64,000 bases of DNA, from positions 101,351 through 165,350 of the forward strand of contig VCMS01000129.1 of NCBI GenBank assembly GCA_022539475.1. The letters run 5' to 3'. A model generated the notes under the pieces. That model searched no databases. It worked only from the letters and a program-made list of their open reading frames with translations, and was not told the DNA's origin. Shown here piece by piece: positions 11,468 to 22,621 of the stretch. The stretch is from Gracilaria domingensis (Eukaryota > Rhodophyta > Florideophyceae > Gracilariales > Gracilariaceae). The first letter of the stretch is position 1. Each line of letters starts with the position of its first letter. Position numbers and translations under genes: made by a program.

Positions 11468-12414
11468 AGGGCTAACTTCGACAAGCGAATTCGTACGCCG
11501 TTACTCTCGGTTCTTAATCCTGGCGACCTTGTTTTTGTCCGTAAGGAATATTACAATCCTGAAAAGGAACAAAAGCACAAACTCTCTCCTATTGCTGAGG
11601 GACCTTATAAGGTAATTTCCGCCGGAACGGACACTGTCGTATTGGATATCAACGGCCTTCATGAACGGCTCTCACGCGATCGCGTCACTGTCGCTCCAAA
11701 TCCTACTGTGGAAACTATCGCTGTACCTCCACAGGGTAATTCAAGTGAAACTGAAGCTACTTCGCCGTCATGGCCGGCAAGAGTTCGCATCCGGATTGAG
11801 GCCTGACTGATTTGCCGCAGGAGTCGGCTAATTCTTCATCTACTCTAATAGAGAATCCTGTGGACCCACACGCCCGTGTAACCCCACTACCCGAGATTGT
11901 TACCGCATCGGTATCTCAGACTGAGAAGGGGGAAGAGACGCATGACGTTGTTTCGTCCTCGATACCGAGCTTCGCACCTCGCGGCGATGAGTTGCCACAG
12001 CGTGGAAATCCTCAGAACCAATTGGTTACTTCCGTTAGGAATCGTTCGTCGACTACGAAGACTTTGTCCGCAGACCCTGGCTTGTCGCTTACCGCGATGA
12101 CTTCACCGAAGTCTACCTTGTTCAGGTCATGCATAATGCTACGGAGCAAACCCTCGTGGTAGACTCAGCACACGCGCAGAGCACGTGCCCACTCGCTTAC
12201 TACGCTTCAGCGTCAGGAATTGCGACACGGCATGTTCTCCCGCTTGGGCGACGATTACAGTACCTAACAAAGGTTTTTCAACCGACCCTTGTTGAACGGT
12301 CTTGTTCGTTTGGAAAGGGCGCATTGCGCTATGGAAATCGGCCAATGTGGCATATTTTTGATGCATTACGGTGCCGCCGTCGCCCACCGCAATGAGCGGC
12401 GTGGCAAAAGGACA

Positions 12415-12680
12415 CTTGGTGTGTTGCACAGCCAATGGGATTCGTTTGCACACACCCACGTGTCAGAAATCATGTCCAATGTGGATTGAGTGCACTACCA
12501 ATGAAAATGGTTTGCACACTTCCACGTGGCAGATGGACGAACCAATTAGATGGTGTTGCACAACAGGAATCTTTGGAAGTGCACATGTCCATTTGGCAGT
12601 TGTTCCCCCAATAGGAATCAGTTGCACAGAGCCACGTGTGTGGTGTTCCAACCAATCGAATTGCTTTGCACTTGCAGGCA
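12415..12680 (+). repeat. degenerate short repeats in the spacer between integrase and chromodomain
   Basis: The words TTGCACA, CCACGTG and CCAATNGGAAT recur irregularly about every 50-60 bases. A CCAATGAAAATGG block at about 12500 also occurs at the equivalent place in element D (minus strand, about 59065-59077). No frame is open across it. Confidence 0.45.
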
Positions 12681-13245
12681 ACACGGCGCGTAACCGCTGA
12701 GCTCCACCGTCAGAACGGTCAACTCCCGTGATATCGACAGGAATACTCGTATCCGAGATGCGATAACTTCGCACTACGCTGTCCAATTCGTAAGGAATTT
12801 AGCTTGTGACGATCAGCTCGTCGCCCTCTTTCAGGGAATACCTTGTTTGGTTAATCTGCGCTTGAGACTACCGAACAACACGACGGTTGAATCGATACAT
12901 CGATGCTTAATTGTGGAACCACTACTGGTTGTTGAAGGAGTCAATACGCCATCAGGGCTGGACTCTTATACCCGCATCATCTTGGGAACTCTGTTAGGAG
13001 ACAGTATGGTGAATTCAACGACCGACAAAGCGGTGTATCCACGTGAGTACGTTGTGGAGAAACTTGTGAATCATAAACAAGCTCCAAATGAAGAGTGGCT
13101 TTATCGCGTGCGATGGTATGGATTTCCTTCATCGGAAGACACCCACGAGCCTGTAAGGCACCTGCCTAGGTCTTTCATCGTTCGCTATCACCGACGCACC
13201 GGTACACCAATACCGCCCAACATCGGCGAAGCCCAAACTGGGTGA

Positions 13246-13592
13246 CGCTACTGTAGCGATGACGCGCGTAGCCCGCGAAGGGAACTCTCGTTGCTCGAGA
13301 ATGAGAAGAAGAAGAACTTGAAGTAGTTGCTCTATGAAGAGAGGAAGAAGATGAACTTGCGAATGAAGTTGAAGGATAGTTACCATGGAATGGTCTACCA
13401 ATTATGGTCATGAAGATTACCGATAAACATTTGAAGAGAAGATTTACCGATAACGGTCATTATGAAGATTCAAGGAAGAAGAAGAAGAAGATCAAGATCT
13501 ACGAAGAGGAAGCAAAGAAGACTTATCAGAAGTTTACCACTAGTTGTTGGTTTGTTTATTTCGTTTACCTATCATTCAGGTCATGTAGTTGG
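13246..13592 (+). other. purine-rich 3' tail of element B, no gene
   Basis: The stretch is dominated by GAAGAAG runs with two direct copies of a GATTTACCGATAA-like word (13410-13460). The same purine-rich tail follows the chromodomain in element D. The 3' polypurine tract and LTR of B could not be identified. Confidence 0.5.
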
Positions 13593-14837
13593 TCAACGCC
13601 AAGCGTTCCCGAGCATCCCACAAAGGAAGTTCCTCATGATTGGAAGTACTGCGCCCCGAATGCGCGCAACTCTTCCGTCGTGGAAACGTTCCTGGGAATG
13701 TTCTGAGTGACACATGTCCTGATCTTCCTCGTGTCCATTCGAACCTGTGCTGTTCACGATGTCTTCCTCTTCGTTGAGTAAATTGCTGCCAGTAGAATGG
13801 TGTGAGTGTGCTATCGGCACGATTTCATCATCATCATGTTGAATTGATTGCTCACGTCTGACTTCCTTATCGACCAGAGTCCTAGACGTCAAACTGCGAT
13901 GACCAGCATGCTCTTCATTTTCACTCGGATCTTGGTTGCCCGTCCCCCGGACTTTCGCACTCTGAATACTTGAAGTATGCGGTGATGGAACAGGAGCAGA
14001 TGACGGAGGAAGCGCTTCTGGCTCAGCGGTAAATGTATGGGGGTCTCGATTCTCGCATGCCAGGGCCTGTGATTCCTGAGGATGTTGTACATCGTGCATG
14101 GTACCGTTTCCTTGAGCCATTGAGTCATGGTTTGGTGCTGATGGCTGCGGGACTGATGTATTTCCCGGCTGTCTCTTTTCTCGCTTGGCTGCCTCTACCA
14201 CGGCTTTCTTGTCGCGCTGGACGGCCTCCTTGATGAGCTCGGTAACAATCCATTGGTTCTGAGCAGTTCCAAGTACAGGAAAGGTTTCCGTCAGGCTTCG
14301 CTGAATCTGCATGAGTTGGGATGAGAACTGAGAACGGATGGAACGAAATGTATGCTCCCCACGCTTCAGCTTCAGGCGCTTGTAAAGATATCGACGAGCT
14401 GTATCCTTCACTGCATTTGCAAGTTCGATGTACAATGGAAAGTTATCATCATACGGTTGAGACTTTCCCATGCGCTCTTGAGATAAGCGGTTAAACACAA
14501 CTCTAGAGGAGATCAGTGTGCCAGTCGGATAATCTGGGAGATCTTTAGCCTTCATCTTCCGTTTGGACGAAGCTGTCGGAATCGGAACAGAGTTTGGGGG
14601 CAGAAGTCCATGCGAATTCCTGTCGCCGTTTCGTTCCGGTCCGATACGAACATCGTTTACATTGTTCGAAATCCATGCGGGTGCCGGTGTGTGGTAAAAA
14701 ACTCGCTCCGTGGCCTCCATTTGTGCATCACGGTGCACGCTGCGGTGGCTGGCGCCGGTGGCAGTCGCATTGAAGCTGCAATTTGTGAAAGAGTGCAAAT
14801 GGCGGTTGACATCACCATCCGCAGTAACGTTCGGCAT
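13593..14837 (-). CDS. uncharacterised 414-aa protein, possibly a transposon accessory ORF
   Basis: This is an intact ORF of 414 codons on the minus strand, divergent from the CACTA transposase that begins 570 bases to its right. The N-terminal ~100 residues are low complexity. Residues ~100-215 are Lys/Arg-rich and look alpha-helical (YPTGTLISSRVVFNRLSQ, then ARRYLYKRLKLKRGEHTFRS). The C-terminal half is Ser/His/Glu-rich and probably disordered. I do not recognise a domain. Its place between B's 3' tail and a CACTA transposase suggests a second CACTA protein (TNPA-like DNA binding), but that is inference. A decaying host gene is the alternative. The start at 14837 is the first Met. Confidence 0.5.
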   Translation of the reverse strand: MPNVTADGDVNRHLHSFTNCSFNATATGASHRSVHRDAQMEATERVFYHTPAPAWISNNVNDVRIGPERNGDRNSHGLLPPNSVPIPTASSKRKMKAKDLPDYPTGTLISSRVVFNRLSQERMGKSQPYDDNFPLYIELANAVKDTARRYLYKRLKLKRGEHTFRSIRSQFSSQLMQIQRSLTETFPVLGTAQNQWIVTELIKEAVQRDKKAVVEAAKREKRQPGNTSVPQPSAPNHDSMAQGNGTMHDVQHPQESQALACENRDPHTFTAEPEALPPSSAPVPSPHTSSIQSAKVRGTGNQDPSENEEHAGHRSLTSRTLVDKEVRREQSIQHDDDEIVPIAHSHHSTGSNLLNEEEDIVNSTGSNGHEEDQDMCHSEHSQERFHDGRVARIRGAVLPIMRNFLCGMLGNAWR

Positions 14838-15407
14838 ATTGGTAAGGGTGGCGAAAGTGAATAGCTAAAGATTTGGATGCTGTCAGAACCATATCGAGTG
14901 ATGACGAAGACTAACGGTGGGATGTTTCATGACTTACTTTTGGATCTCGCTGCGAAGACTGACGGCGCCGTAGGTATTACAACCAGCGACCGCTATCGTT
15001 AGTGGAGAGAAGGAAAATCTTAGGAGAAGATCGGCAGTTGGTAGACAAGATGATAGCATGGAAAAGGACCGTACCACTGTCTTCGTGAACTTGGCGTCGA
15101 GAACCATGGTGGGAGGAGAGAGCGAGAAGAGAGATGATGCCGGGTTCTTAACGCATGAGACGGAGGGATGAAGCGCGGGGATTCGAGTGAAACTCACACG
15201 AAGCGAAAGATTTGACGACTCTTCGTGAGTCGAACCGTCGCCCACTCTTGAAAACAAAACTTTGTACCAAAGTTTGAATTTTGAGTTAAGTTTTGCTCCA
15301 TTCATTTCGTTGAAAAATAAGGTGCGAATTTCAGCTTCTCGGAAAGATTGAGCTCGCTCAGTTCGGTCTCTATTGGACCCTAACCGTACGAAGTAGATTC
15401 GCGTGCT

Positions 15408-18195
15408 GTGGATCAAGTAGAAATGTACCGACATACTCGTCGAAAGCGATTCCGATGGGAGAATGACCAAGGAGAACAGTCCATTTGTTTTCTCGAAAAT
15501 GACGATATTGGCGAGAATGTCGAAGAAGCAGAACGTGTAGAACTTCAAGTAACAAGATCATACAAGAAAGCATTCAGATGGGAACAGGCGATGAACTCTT
15601 CATGTCCAATATCCGTGAACGACAATGTTGTGCCATTTGAATCACGATCTACACACTCCATTCACACAAATTACACTTCCGTTCCGCAGGGAGATACGAA
15701 CGCAATGTTTCTCGATGATTTAGGCACATCTGACCCCAACAGTTAGCTTAGAAGCACAGTTGATTTGAACGAGAGCCCAATTAACGAAAATGAAACAGAC
15801 GATGAAATCCCCAACTTCATGGAGGAAGCTAACAGTTTTTCGAGTTCTCGAGAGACATTATTTCAAGGCTCCCTGAACAGCGGTCTGCGCTGTAGTAGCA
15901 ACACTCATTTGAGTGCTTTGGGACACGATTTGTGTGAAAAGAGTCACATACAGTTTGAATTCGAACGCATATCGGATTTCATCTTCCAAGCGGAAGCGTC
16001 CAATATATCAAAGCGTGCAATCGAGAATTTGATTCGTACTCGACCAATCTCTGCATGCTTCTCTTATCGATCGCTTATTTCATATTCAATCAAGCGTTCT
16101 AAACTGCGAAAATCGGCAATCAGTATCTATACAGAGGGACATACTGCCCGATCCGGGGTGCTAAAAATCTCCAAAGTCTGTCCCACTTGTACTTTACCAT
16201 TCCGCAAAACTGGTATGATGTTTTGGTTCCTGGGTGTATCTTCGGCACTTGTGGGACTCTGCAATGCTGAGGCCTACTTCACCGAGATAATGAACGGCTG
16301 TAAAAGAGCACAAGACTTTCTGCTGAACAAACGAGAACAACACACTCCCCATGACTATTACCATGGCGAGCTTTTCTTCCAACACATGGATATCGAATGA
16401 GAAATTTGAACCCTGATGAAGAAGTGGTTGTTGTTCTGTCTTTGTCGACCGACGGATTTGAATGTAGTAGAGATAGAATGGGTAACAGTGTGTCAACATG
16501 GCCAGTGATATCAACGGTATTGAACTTTTCCTTCTCAAAACGAAGCCAAGCCTCTAATTCCATAATTCATGCTGTTATTCCGGGAGCACATGACCCAGCG
16601 TACTTCGAAACCTTTTTAGAACCTCTGGTGACGGATTTGAAATCGTTAGAAAAAGGTATAAGAGTTCCGTGCCATGATGGAAAGATTCGAAATCTGAAGG
16701 AATTCATGTTGTATTTCACAGCAGACTGGCCAGCTGCATCAAAGATTTTGGGATACGCAGGTCACAACGCACGGAAGTTCTGTAGATCCTGCTGTAAAGG
16801 CAAGAGGTATGTGAGAGAATTGAAAACATCATGCGCGTGCCCTGAGACAACCGCAAAAGTATTTGACAACGCCCTGAAAAGGAGAGCACGGATGACCGTG
16901 CATGAATTCATTCGTCTTGAAATGCCAGAAGAGCGAAGCCATTCAGATATAAAGAATACATGGATCAAGCTTAGCAGCGGGCATATAGATCCCGTATTCA
17001 GAAAGAAAATCATCAGAGGAACAGGGATCAAAAGGAGACCGTGCCTTTCCAAGTTGCAGCTGGATTATGTGTATTCATTTCCATATGACGTAGTGCATCT
17101 CGTTCTTCTCGGGTGGGTTAAGAAAGTACTGCAACTTATTACAGCTGCACATCCCAGACACGCAAACCTAACGGAACTACCTGCATACAGCATACCCTCG
17201 TAAAGTCTGCGTAAAATCAACGAAGCCATGGCCAATGTCTCAAACGGAATACCGAGTTCTTGGGGTAGACCTTCTTTTTCGTTGGAGCATCTATTGAAGT
17301 ACAAAGCGGAAGACCTAAAGAGACACGCAGAGATATACCTCATCCCATTCTTGCATTGCTTCAAAGTGTCGAAGAAGATTTTGCGTCTCTGGGTTTTGAC
17401 TTCACAGATGGTGACTCTTTGCTTTCAATACGATTGTTCAAATGAGCGCGTGGAATACTTGCGAAAAACAGGGGAAGAGCTGTATGCAAGGTATGTGGTT
17501 CTCTTCTATGAGGCTGAATCTGATGCTCATTGTTTCACTCCTTCTTCAGATGCAGTTCTTCACATCCCTGATCTCCTTCGTCACTGCGGTCCGTTGCCAT
17601 TGTCGTCACAATTTGTTGTTGAAAGATTACTGGGGGAGATTGGAAAACGTATCCAAAATAGCCCAAACCTCTGCACTCACATTTTCCACAAGAACTTTCG
17701 ACTTTTTGCTATGAGACTGACTTGCAATAGCATCCAAAACGTTGAAGAAGATGAGTATCATACCAGTGTAGCACACCCTGAAAGCGAAAGAGAGGATGCA
17801 GACTTTGAGGAATTGTTAGCGGTGAACGTTTTTTTGTGTTGGAAGCTACCGAGATCCTGGACAAAAGTGGCAGACTCATGAACGCAATCGTGCCATTCGC
17901 AGTTTTGTTATGGATACACTCGGAGCTCCAAACTAGCTTTCACATCGACAGAGCTAGAGAGTATGAAAGCGCCATCATTCGCAAGCCCGAAGGTTCAATT
18001 TCCATTGAAACGAACCAGGCATATCACAAACGATCTACAAAGCGATCTGGCTGTCGACAAAAGCACTATATCGCTGCTCACTTCATAGGTCTGGATGACA
18101 GTTCCTGCTTCTCCACCTTCAATTCCTCCCTACATGATGGTGATGCACGACGATTCCGGGATGTGTACTTTGGAAGCGTCACAAAGATTCTTTAG
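15408..18195 (+). pseudogene. EnSpm/CACTA-type transposase (Transposase_21/tnp2 family), degenerate
   Basis: Four collinear blocks make one decayed transposase. Block 1, 15408-16400, carries an in-frame TAG at about 15744. Block 2, 16397-17203, is shifted in frame and holds the most recognisable part: LSTDGFECSRDRMGNSVSTW, then VIPGAHDPAYFETFLEPL, FTADWPAASKILGYAG with CRSCC, and YDVVHLVLLGWVKK. These match the order of motifs in the tnp2/Transposase_21 family, including the DG and ADWP positions and the D-x-x-H-L box. Block 3, 17228-17881, is in the same frame after a TAA. Block 4, 17836-18195, is shifted again. The enzyme would cut at CACTA-type ends and join them to a three-base target. 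Two stops and two frame changes make it inactive unless some are introns. Confidence 0.75.
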
Positions 18196-19287
18196 TTAAC
18201 TCTTCTCACTCAACCCCAGAAAAGACGAATTCAACTTGTTCTCGTAGATATAAAATGATAGCAAGGACTAATACAAGATTTAGATGCGGACGTGTGCTTC
18301 ACTAAAGGTAGAAGAATCACATCAAAGTCCACAGAGGTTGCCCAGGTGATTCAGCGAAGTATCGGAGTACTGCACATATCTCGCCGTATATACTTTCTAG
18401 AAAAGGTTGGCAAGTCTAGAAGACTTGGGGACGTGGACGAAACACTTGGAGGGGTTATTGCAGTAAAGTGAGACAGTGGTTTTCCTTCTGTGCGAGTTAC
18501 AAAGCATGGCCTAAACCGTCCTTCTTCAACGCGGTGCGCGTGCGAGTGCGGAGTACAGGTCTCTTTCCACTATGCAGCAATCTGACATCTGTCAATGTCG
18601 CTCATCAATAATCTCTGCTGGCTCCATGGAGGCCACCGTTATCTTGAGCCAGATCCAGCGCTGAAACATACAGGAGCGCGTGTCGTGGTGGCCGCTTCAT
18701 CAAAGGACACACACTGGTGGCAAGGGCGCTGTGAATTCCGTGACGAAAACCCTGCGCTGATGTGTTTTCTGCTTGGCGCGATTGGTTTTATGCTGCGCCT
18801 CGGGCGATGATGTGGACGCCGCAGCTGCCGTTGCGGAGATTGGCTTTCCCGCTTGGTGGGTGGCAGTTGCTTGCAACCGGAAGTATTCTTAAGAATATCT
18901 TCCGCGGCGGCGTTGGCGACTCATCGACCGGAGATTGCGTCTCAAGACGAGGACGTTGGTTTGGATCAAAATATGCAAGCTGTATCACGAGCGTAAAACT
19001 TGGTGGCAGTACGCAACCAATTTTCATCACCGACAATGGCGATGCACAACATCATGACGGGTGTCTATCTGTAGAGTTGGCGTATACCTCTTTGAGGCGA
19101 GTGATCGGCGCACGACGACAATGTAGTGAACACAGCCGCATGGTACGCGAAAATACAGAAAATTACGTGTGCGTCTGGCGGTGCTCAAATTGAAGTGTTG
19201 TAACGTGCCAAATGCCACGTTACAAGGATTCGTAAGTGCAGTCTGCGAAACAGCTCATCTTCACTATTTCTCGGTAAGTGCACGAAC
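18196..19287 (+). other. gene-free stretch after the transposase
   Basis: No convincing coding sequence is present. Short fragments may be further decayed 3' transposon sequence. AAGTATTCTTAAGAATATCTT near 18880-18900 is a short palindrome. Confidence 0.4.
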
Positions 19288-19890
19288 ATGTCCATCGAAT
19301 ACCGCAAAATACTCATCCCGGAAGAAGTTGGCTTTCCATTGGATAGAATAAAGGTGCCTTCAAACGCCAATATTGTCATGATTAGACATGAAGCTTTTTT
19401 GAGAACAGATGAGGAAGAAGTCTTACACGTGAAATCAGGAGTGCGGCGTAATTTGGCTGAAGTTCCAACTCACTCCATCAGTCCGTCTTTGCGTAAGACT
19501 CTATGGCGGTTGAATGATCAAAATCGCAAAAAGGAAAACCAGAATCGTCGTAAACGTTACAAGACAAGACGGAGCTCGGAATCTGACGCAGAAAGAGAGA
19601 ATAGACGTGCCAAACGCCGCAAGTGGTATGCAACTCGAAAGAAGTCGTTATCAGGTGATGGAGACTCTGTCTCAATAGTTGCTGACGGTACTGAACCTGA
19701 AACATCATCCCATGATGAACCAGTAACAAATGGAAGATATCTCTACGAGTTAAAAGAGGATATGCGCATGGTCCGCTGTTTCACCCATTATCTGAAGGTC
19801 AATAACGTGCCAATACCAGATAATGAAACAGTGTTACGCATATGTTCTGAAAGTGACGTTGCAACACCTATCCGGATGAAGGCGAGGTAG
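19288..19890 (+). CDS. uncharacterised basic protein (200 aa), possibly transposon-encoded
   Basis: This is an intact ORF of 200 codons. The central part is very basic and Arg/Lys-rich (RKKENQNRRKRYKTRRSS, then NRRAKRRKWYATRKKS at residues ~75-125), like a nuclear localisation or DNA-binding segment. It is followed by an acidic Ser-rich linker and a short helical C-terminus. No known domain is recognised. It lies between the CACTA transposase and MITE copy 2 on the transposase strand, so it may be a second ORF of that element. Confidence 0.4.
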   Translation: MSIEYRKILIPEEVGFPLDRIKVPSNANIVMIRHEAFLRTDEEEVLHVKSGVRRNLAEVPTHSISPSLRKTLWRLNDQNRKKENQNRRKRYKTRRSSESDAERENRRAKRRKWYATRKKSLSGDGDSVSIVADGTEPETSSHDEPVTNGRYLYELKEDMRMVRCFTHYLKVNNVPIPDNETVLRICSESDVATPIRMKAR

Positions 19891-20564
19891 AGCAACAAAG
19901 GCAATTTGCAAGCAACGTGTGAGGATTCTTGCACGTTCAATAGTGGAGTAGATGAAGATGATTCTAGCAGAGGTGCTTCCTAGTAACCTAGAAAATATAG
20001 AAGTGGTGATGACCCTGTAGTATTCTTGAGGAGTCTTGCTGGGCTCTACTTCAGTAAACCCCGGACGGCGCTATTGGTATGTACTAATGGTGACGTTCAC
20101 TTCCTCTGCGCGATTGGAGAAGTTTGCTGTGTTCAAATCCAGAACCCACGGTCGGCTCTGACACCAGTTGTAAAGTGGAGATTGAAACTCTCCTCGCAAC
20201 GCCCCATCGCGGTGTGTGTGAGAACGACGGTATGCCTGCGTTGATTTGCTAAAGCTTCTCGTCACGTATGTTCTATATCTGCAAGTAGACCTCACATTCA
20301 TGGAGCTTGGCGACGGATTGTTAACAATATTTGTGAGGTAATACGTTTCCAATGTTGACAAATGAGTATGATGCTGAGAGGGATTATAAGAGAACCATTG
20401 ATTTGCAAAACGAAGTGAGTATTATGAGGCACAGCCTGCCAGTGCAGAATGACGAGAATCCGTGCACCAAACATGTTCTTTTCTGCAATGAGGACCATGA
20501 GCGAAGCGATAGTTCAGTATCAAATGCGTATTACATGCGGGTGTCATCAAGAGGTGAGAGGAGA

Positions 20565-21018
20565 CCTAGTGAGATAAAGTCATGCGCAATGGATGTCCAT
20601 CGGATGAAAAATTGGGACATCTATAGGATATCAGTTGGATATCTTCTGCGCATCCAGGATATCCGAATGATATGCCGTGGTACCTCGTTGGATGCGCCTA
20701 ATTGATGCGCTCTACAAGTCCTTCGGATGTACAAAAACTATTCCAAAGATATTCATATGATGCACAAAGATATGTCCAATGGATGTCCGGAAATCCATGG
20801 TGCATCATTTGAACATCACGAAATCCAATGGACATCTCTTCGTACATCATTTGCGTATCAGGCGGGTTTCATTTGGATATACTCCATGCATCATCTGAGC
20901 ATCATTTACGTATGTCATATGGACATCTAAAGGATATCAAATGGACATCTTCAGGTTTCGTAATTCTAATATGGGTTATCTGGAGGATACCATCCGGACA
21001 TCAATTCACCTCTCTGGG
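20565..21018 (+). mobile_element. CACTA-like MITE, copy 2 (454 bp)
   Basis: Begins CCTAGTGAGA, ends CCTCTCTGGG and is flanked by a perfect three-base duplication (AGA on both sides). Its length equals copy 1 exactly. Internal words line up with copy 1, including TGGATGTCC, GGGACATC, GCGCATCCAGGAT and the tail TCACCTCTCTGGG. By eye the two copies are roughly two-thirds identical, so they are old. It is non-coding. Confidence 0.8.
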
Positions 21019-22621
21019 AGATAGATGTCCACATGCTGCTCTCTTTCAGCGATAGCATGCGATGCTTTCCTTTGAAGCAGTAGAGGTAGTAACATATTGT
21101 TGGTCACAGCGACCTTCACGTCGAACTCACCCTCCAAGGGCGTTCTGCGTCAGTCGAGTGTCGCTTTCGCAATCCATGTCTTTGCCGCGCGTGACCAAGC
21201 ACATGAAACATCCTTTAAGCATGCGTTTTAGTAGAGCCAGCGTCTCGAACATTCAATTCCGTAAGCCCTGTTTTTTGCCAACATTGAAAACTGATACATT
21301 GGTGCTTCTTTCTCCCTATTCTTCATTTCTAGGTCAATAATGGCAACTTTCATGGCAGTCTTGTAGTACAGCGGGCCCGGTGGCATCCATCACATGCGGC
21401 GTTCGAGTCGAGCACCTTTCTGCAAGAATGAATCTTGTACAGCTTTAAACGGCAGTTGTGCCTTGCATGGTTGACAATGTTCAGGTATAAAATGTTTGAA
21501 ACTTTGGGACCAGAGAGCCCTACGTATTGTCGTAGAAAGGCCTTTCATTGGCGCTTTGTACGGCCTAGAGTCCATTCGAAGAAGTGCGGAGGAGCGCTCC
21601 AAACTATTCCCAACCGATTCGGTTCCAAGTTCTTGCACCGGCGTCAGCAGTGCTTCGTTTCGCCGGTCTGCTGCCTCCTCCAACATCATAGCCATGCCCA
21701 CGCCATAATCTCTGCTCTTATTTCTTACTCGCTGCTGCATATGACAGAAAGGGACTTGATCATGGCGTGGATGCGACATCGTTTGAGCAACGATTCAATT
21801 TCAATCATGGTACCTTTTACCAGTTGGTAGGCGCGGCTTTATCATGTTCTGAACGTTGCTGGTGAGGCCTCTGGTCACAATCAAGTGGTTCTTGTAAGTA
21901 AAACGGTGAAAACTGCGCATCAGAGACGTCTCAATCGCCAAGACGCGTGCAATGGTGGCTTTGTGCTGCACCATGTCGTTGAGATTGTGGCTCGTGGCCT
22001 GGGACGTCATATAAAGCGGTGAAGGAGCCCGTCGCACTCGAATGAACTCGGACCGCATACCGCAGATGTCGCGCCGCAGAGCAAGCGCAAGGCTCTCACA
22101 GCCGTTAGCGCTCCGAGGTCGCAAGCGAGCCTCAGAGCAAGCGCAAGGCTGCCGCAGCCGTTCGCACTCCGAGGTTGCAAGCGCGCCATCGCCGACGCGG
22201 CGACGGGCAGGTAAGAGCGAAAGGCAGCAAACAAGCGTCCAGCGAAACACGGCGGTAACGGGCAGTTCGGCGACTAGGAAGCAGCGAGCAGCCGCGGTGG
22301 CGAGAGCGGAACTACAGCGCCAGCCGCGTCTTGACAGTGCGGCGCTTACGCAGGTGGTGCCATTAAAGGCAGTTTGACGAGTGTCCGAGCGTGGGATAGC
22401 AGCGGCGCGCGCGGTTGAATTCAAGCGGCGCACTTTGGTGACGTCCAACGCGCGCGCGATGTGGCACCACCACAACGCGTAGCGTCCCATGTTGGCGCCG
22501 CGCGCGCCTCTCACGCGCGCGCCAACGTGGCTGCTCAGCTGCCTTGCCCCGTGGCCGCGTGGCATCCGTGTCCTTGGATGTCCATAGATACGAATGTTTG
22601 ACCAGGCCGCGGAGCATTTGA
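21019..22621. other. no confidently supported gene
   Basis: Long open frames exist on both strands (for example minus 21801-22880) but their composition is driven by GC-rich repeat sequence. Minus-strand pieces at 21390-21780 and 21800-22020 read like protein over short distances and could be remnants of a broken gene; I cannot join them convincingly. Confidence 0.4.
22077..22188 (+). repeat. two-copy tandem duplication, 56-bp unit
   Basis: Copies at 22077-22132 and 22133-22188 both begin CAGAGCAAGCGCAAGGCT and share CTCCGAGGT and GCAAGCG near their ends, with a handful of substitutions. Confidence 0.75.

Larger units (their letters stand above)
7370..13245 (+). pseudogene. pol: pol of element B: protease, RT, RNase H, integrase, chromodomain; several breaks
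   Basis: Protease DTGAGPN lies near 7650. RT motifs WRFCIDYRRLN (~8760-8790) and YLDDIIIFSN (~9065-9095) and RNase H DTDASAYQVG (~9510-9540) follow. The integrase HHCC region is at ~10200-10345 and the catalytic core starts at ~10410 (VAIDILGPL). The core's downstream D and E lie past a stop: LCDNGGQF at ~10595 and GQVERFNRT at ~10700. A GPY/F-type module (AEGPYKVI) is at ~11595 and a chromodomain (YRVRWYGFPSSEDTHEP) at ~13100-13155. Breaks: frame changes near 7800, 8080 and 8935; a TAA near 10546 where D has Gln; and a MITE insertion at 11014-11467. The element cannot encode its own enzymes. The spacer between integrase and chromodomain is only loosely conserved with D. Confidence 0.87.
4663..13592 (+). 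mobile_element. Ty3/gypsy (chromodomain) retrotransposon B, near full length but dead
   Basis: In order this holds an LTR, primer-binding site, intact gag, frameshifted pol (protease, RT, RNase H, integrase), a roughly 1-kb weakly conserved spacer, a chromodomain and a purine-rich tail. Element B lies head-to-head with A. A 454-bp MITE interrupts the integrase. No 3' LTR matching the left end is visible after the chromodomain; similarity to element D fades in the words TTTACCACTAG near 13535-13545. The right boundary is therefore approximate. Confidence 0.85.

Noticed and set aside
13539-20571. A large CACTA element bounded by CACTAG at 13539 and CTAGTG at 20566
   Set aside because: Only six or seven bases match at the ends, there is no clear target duplication, and the right match belongs to MITE copy 2.
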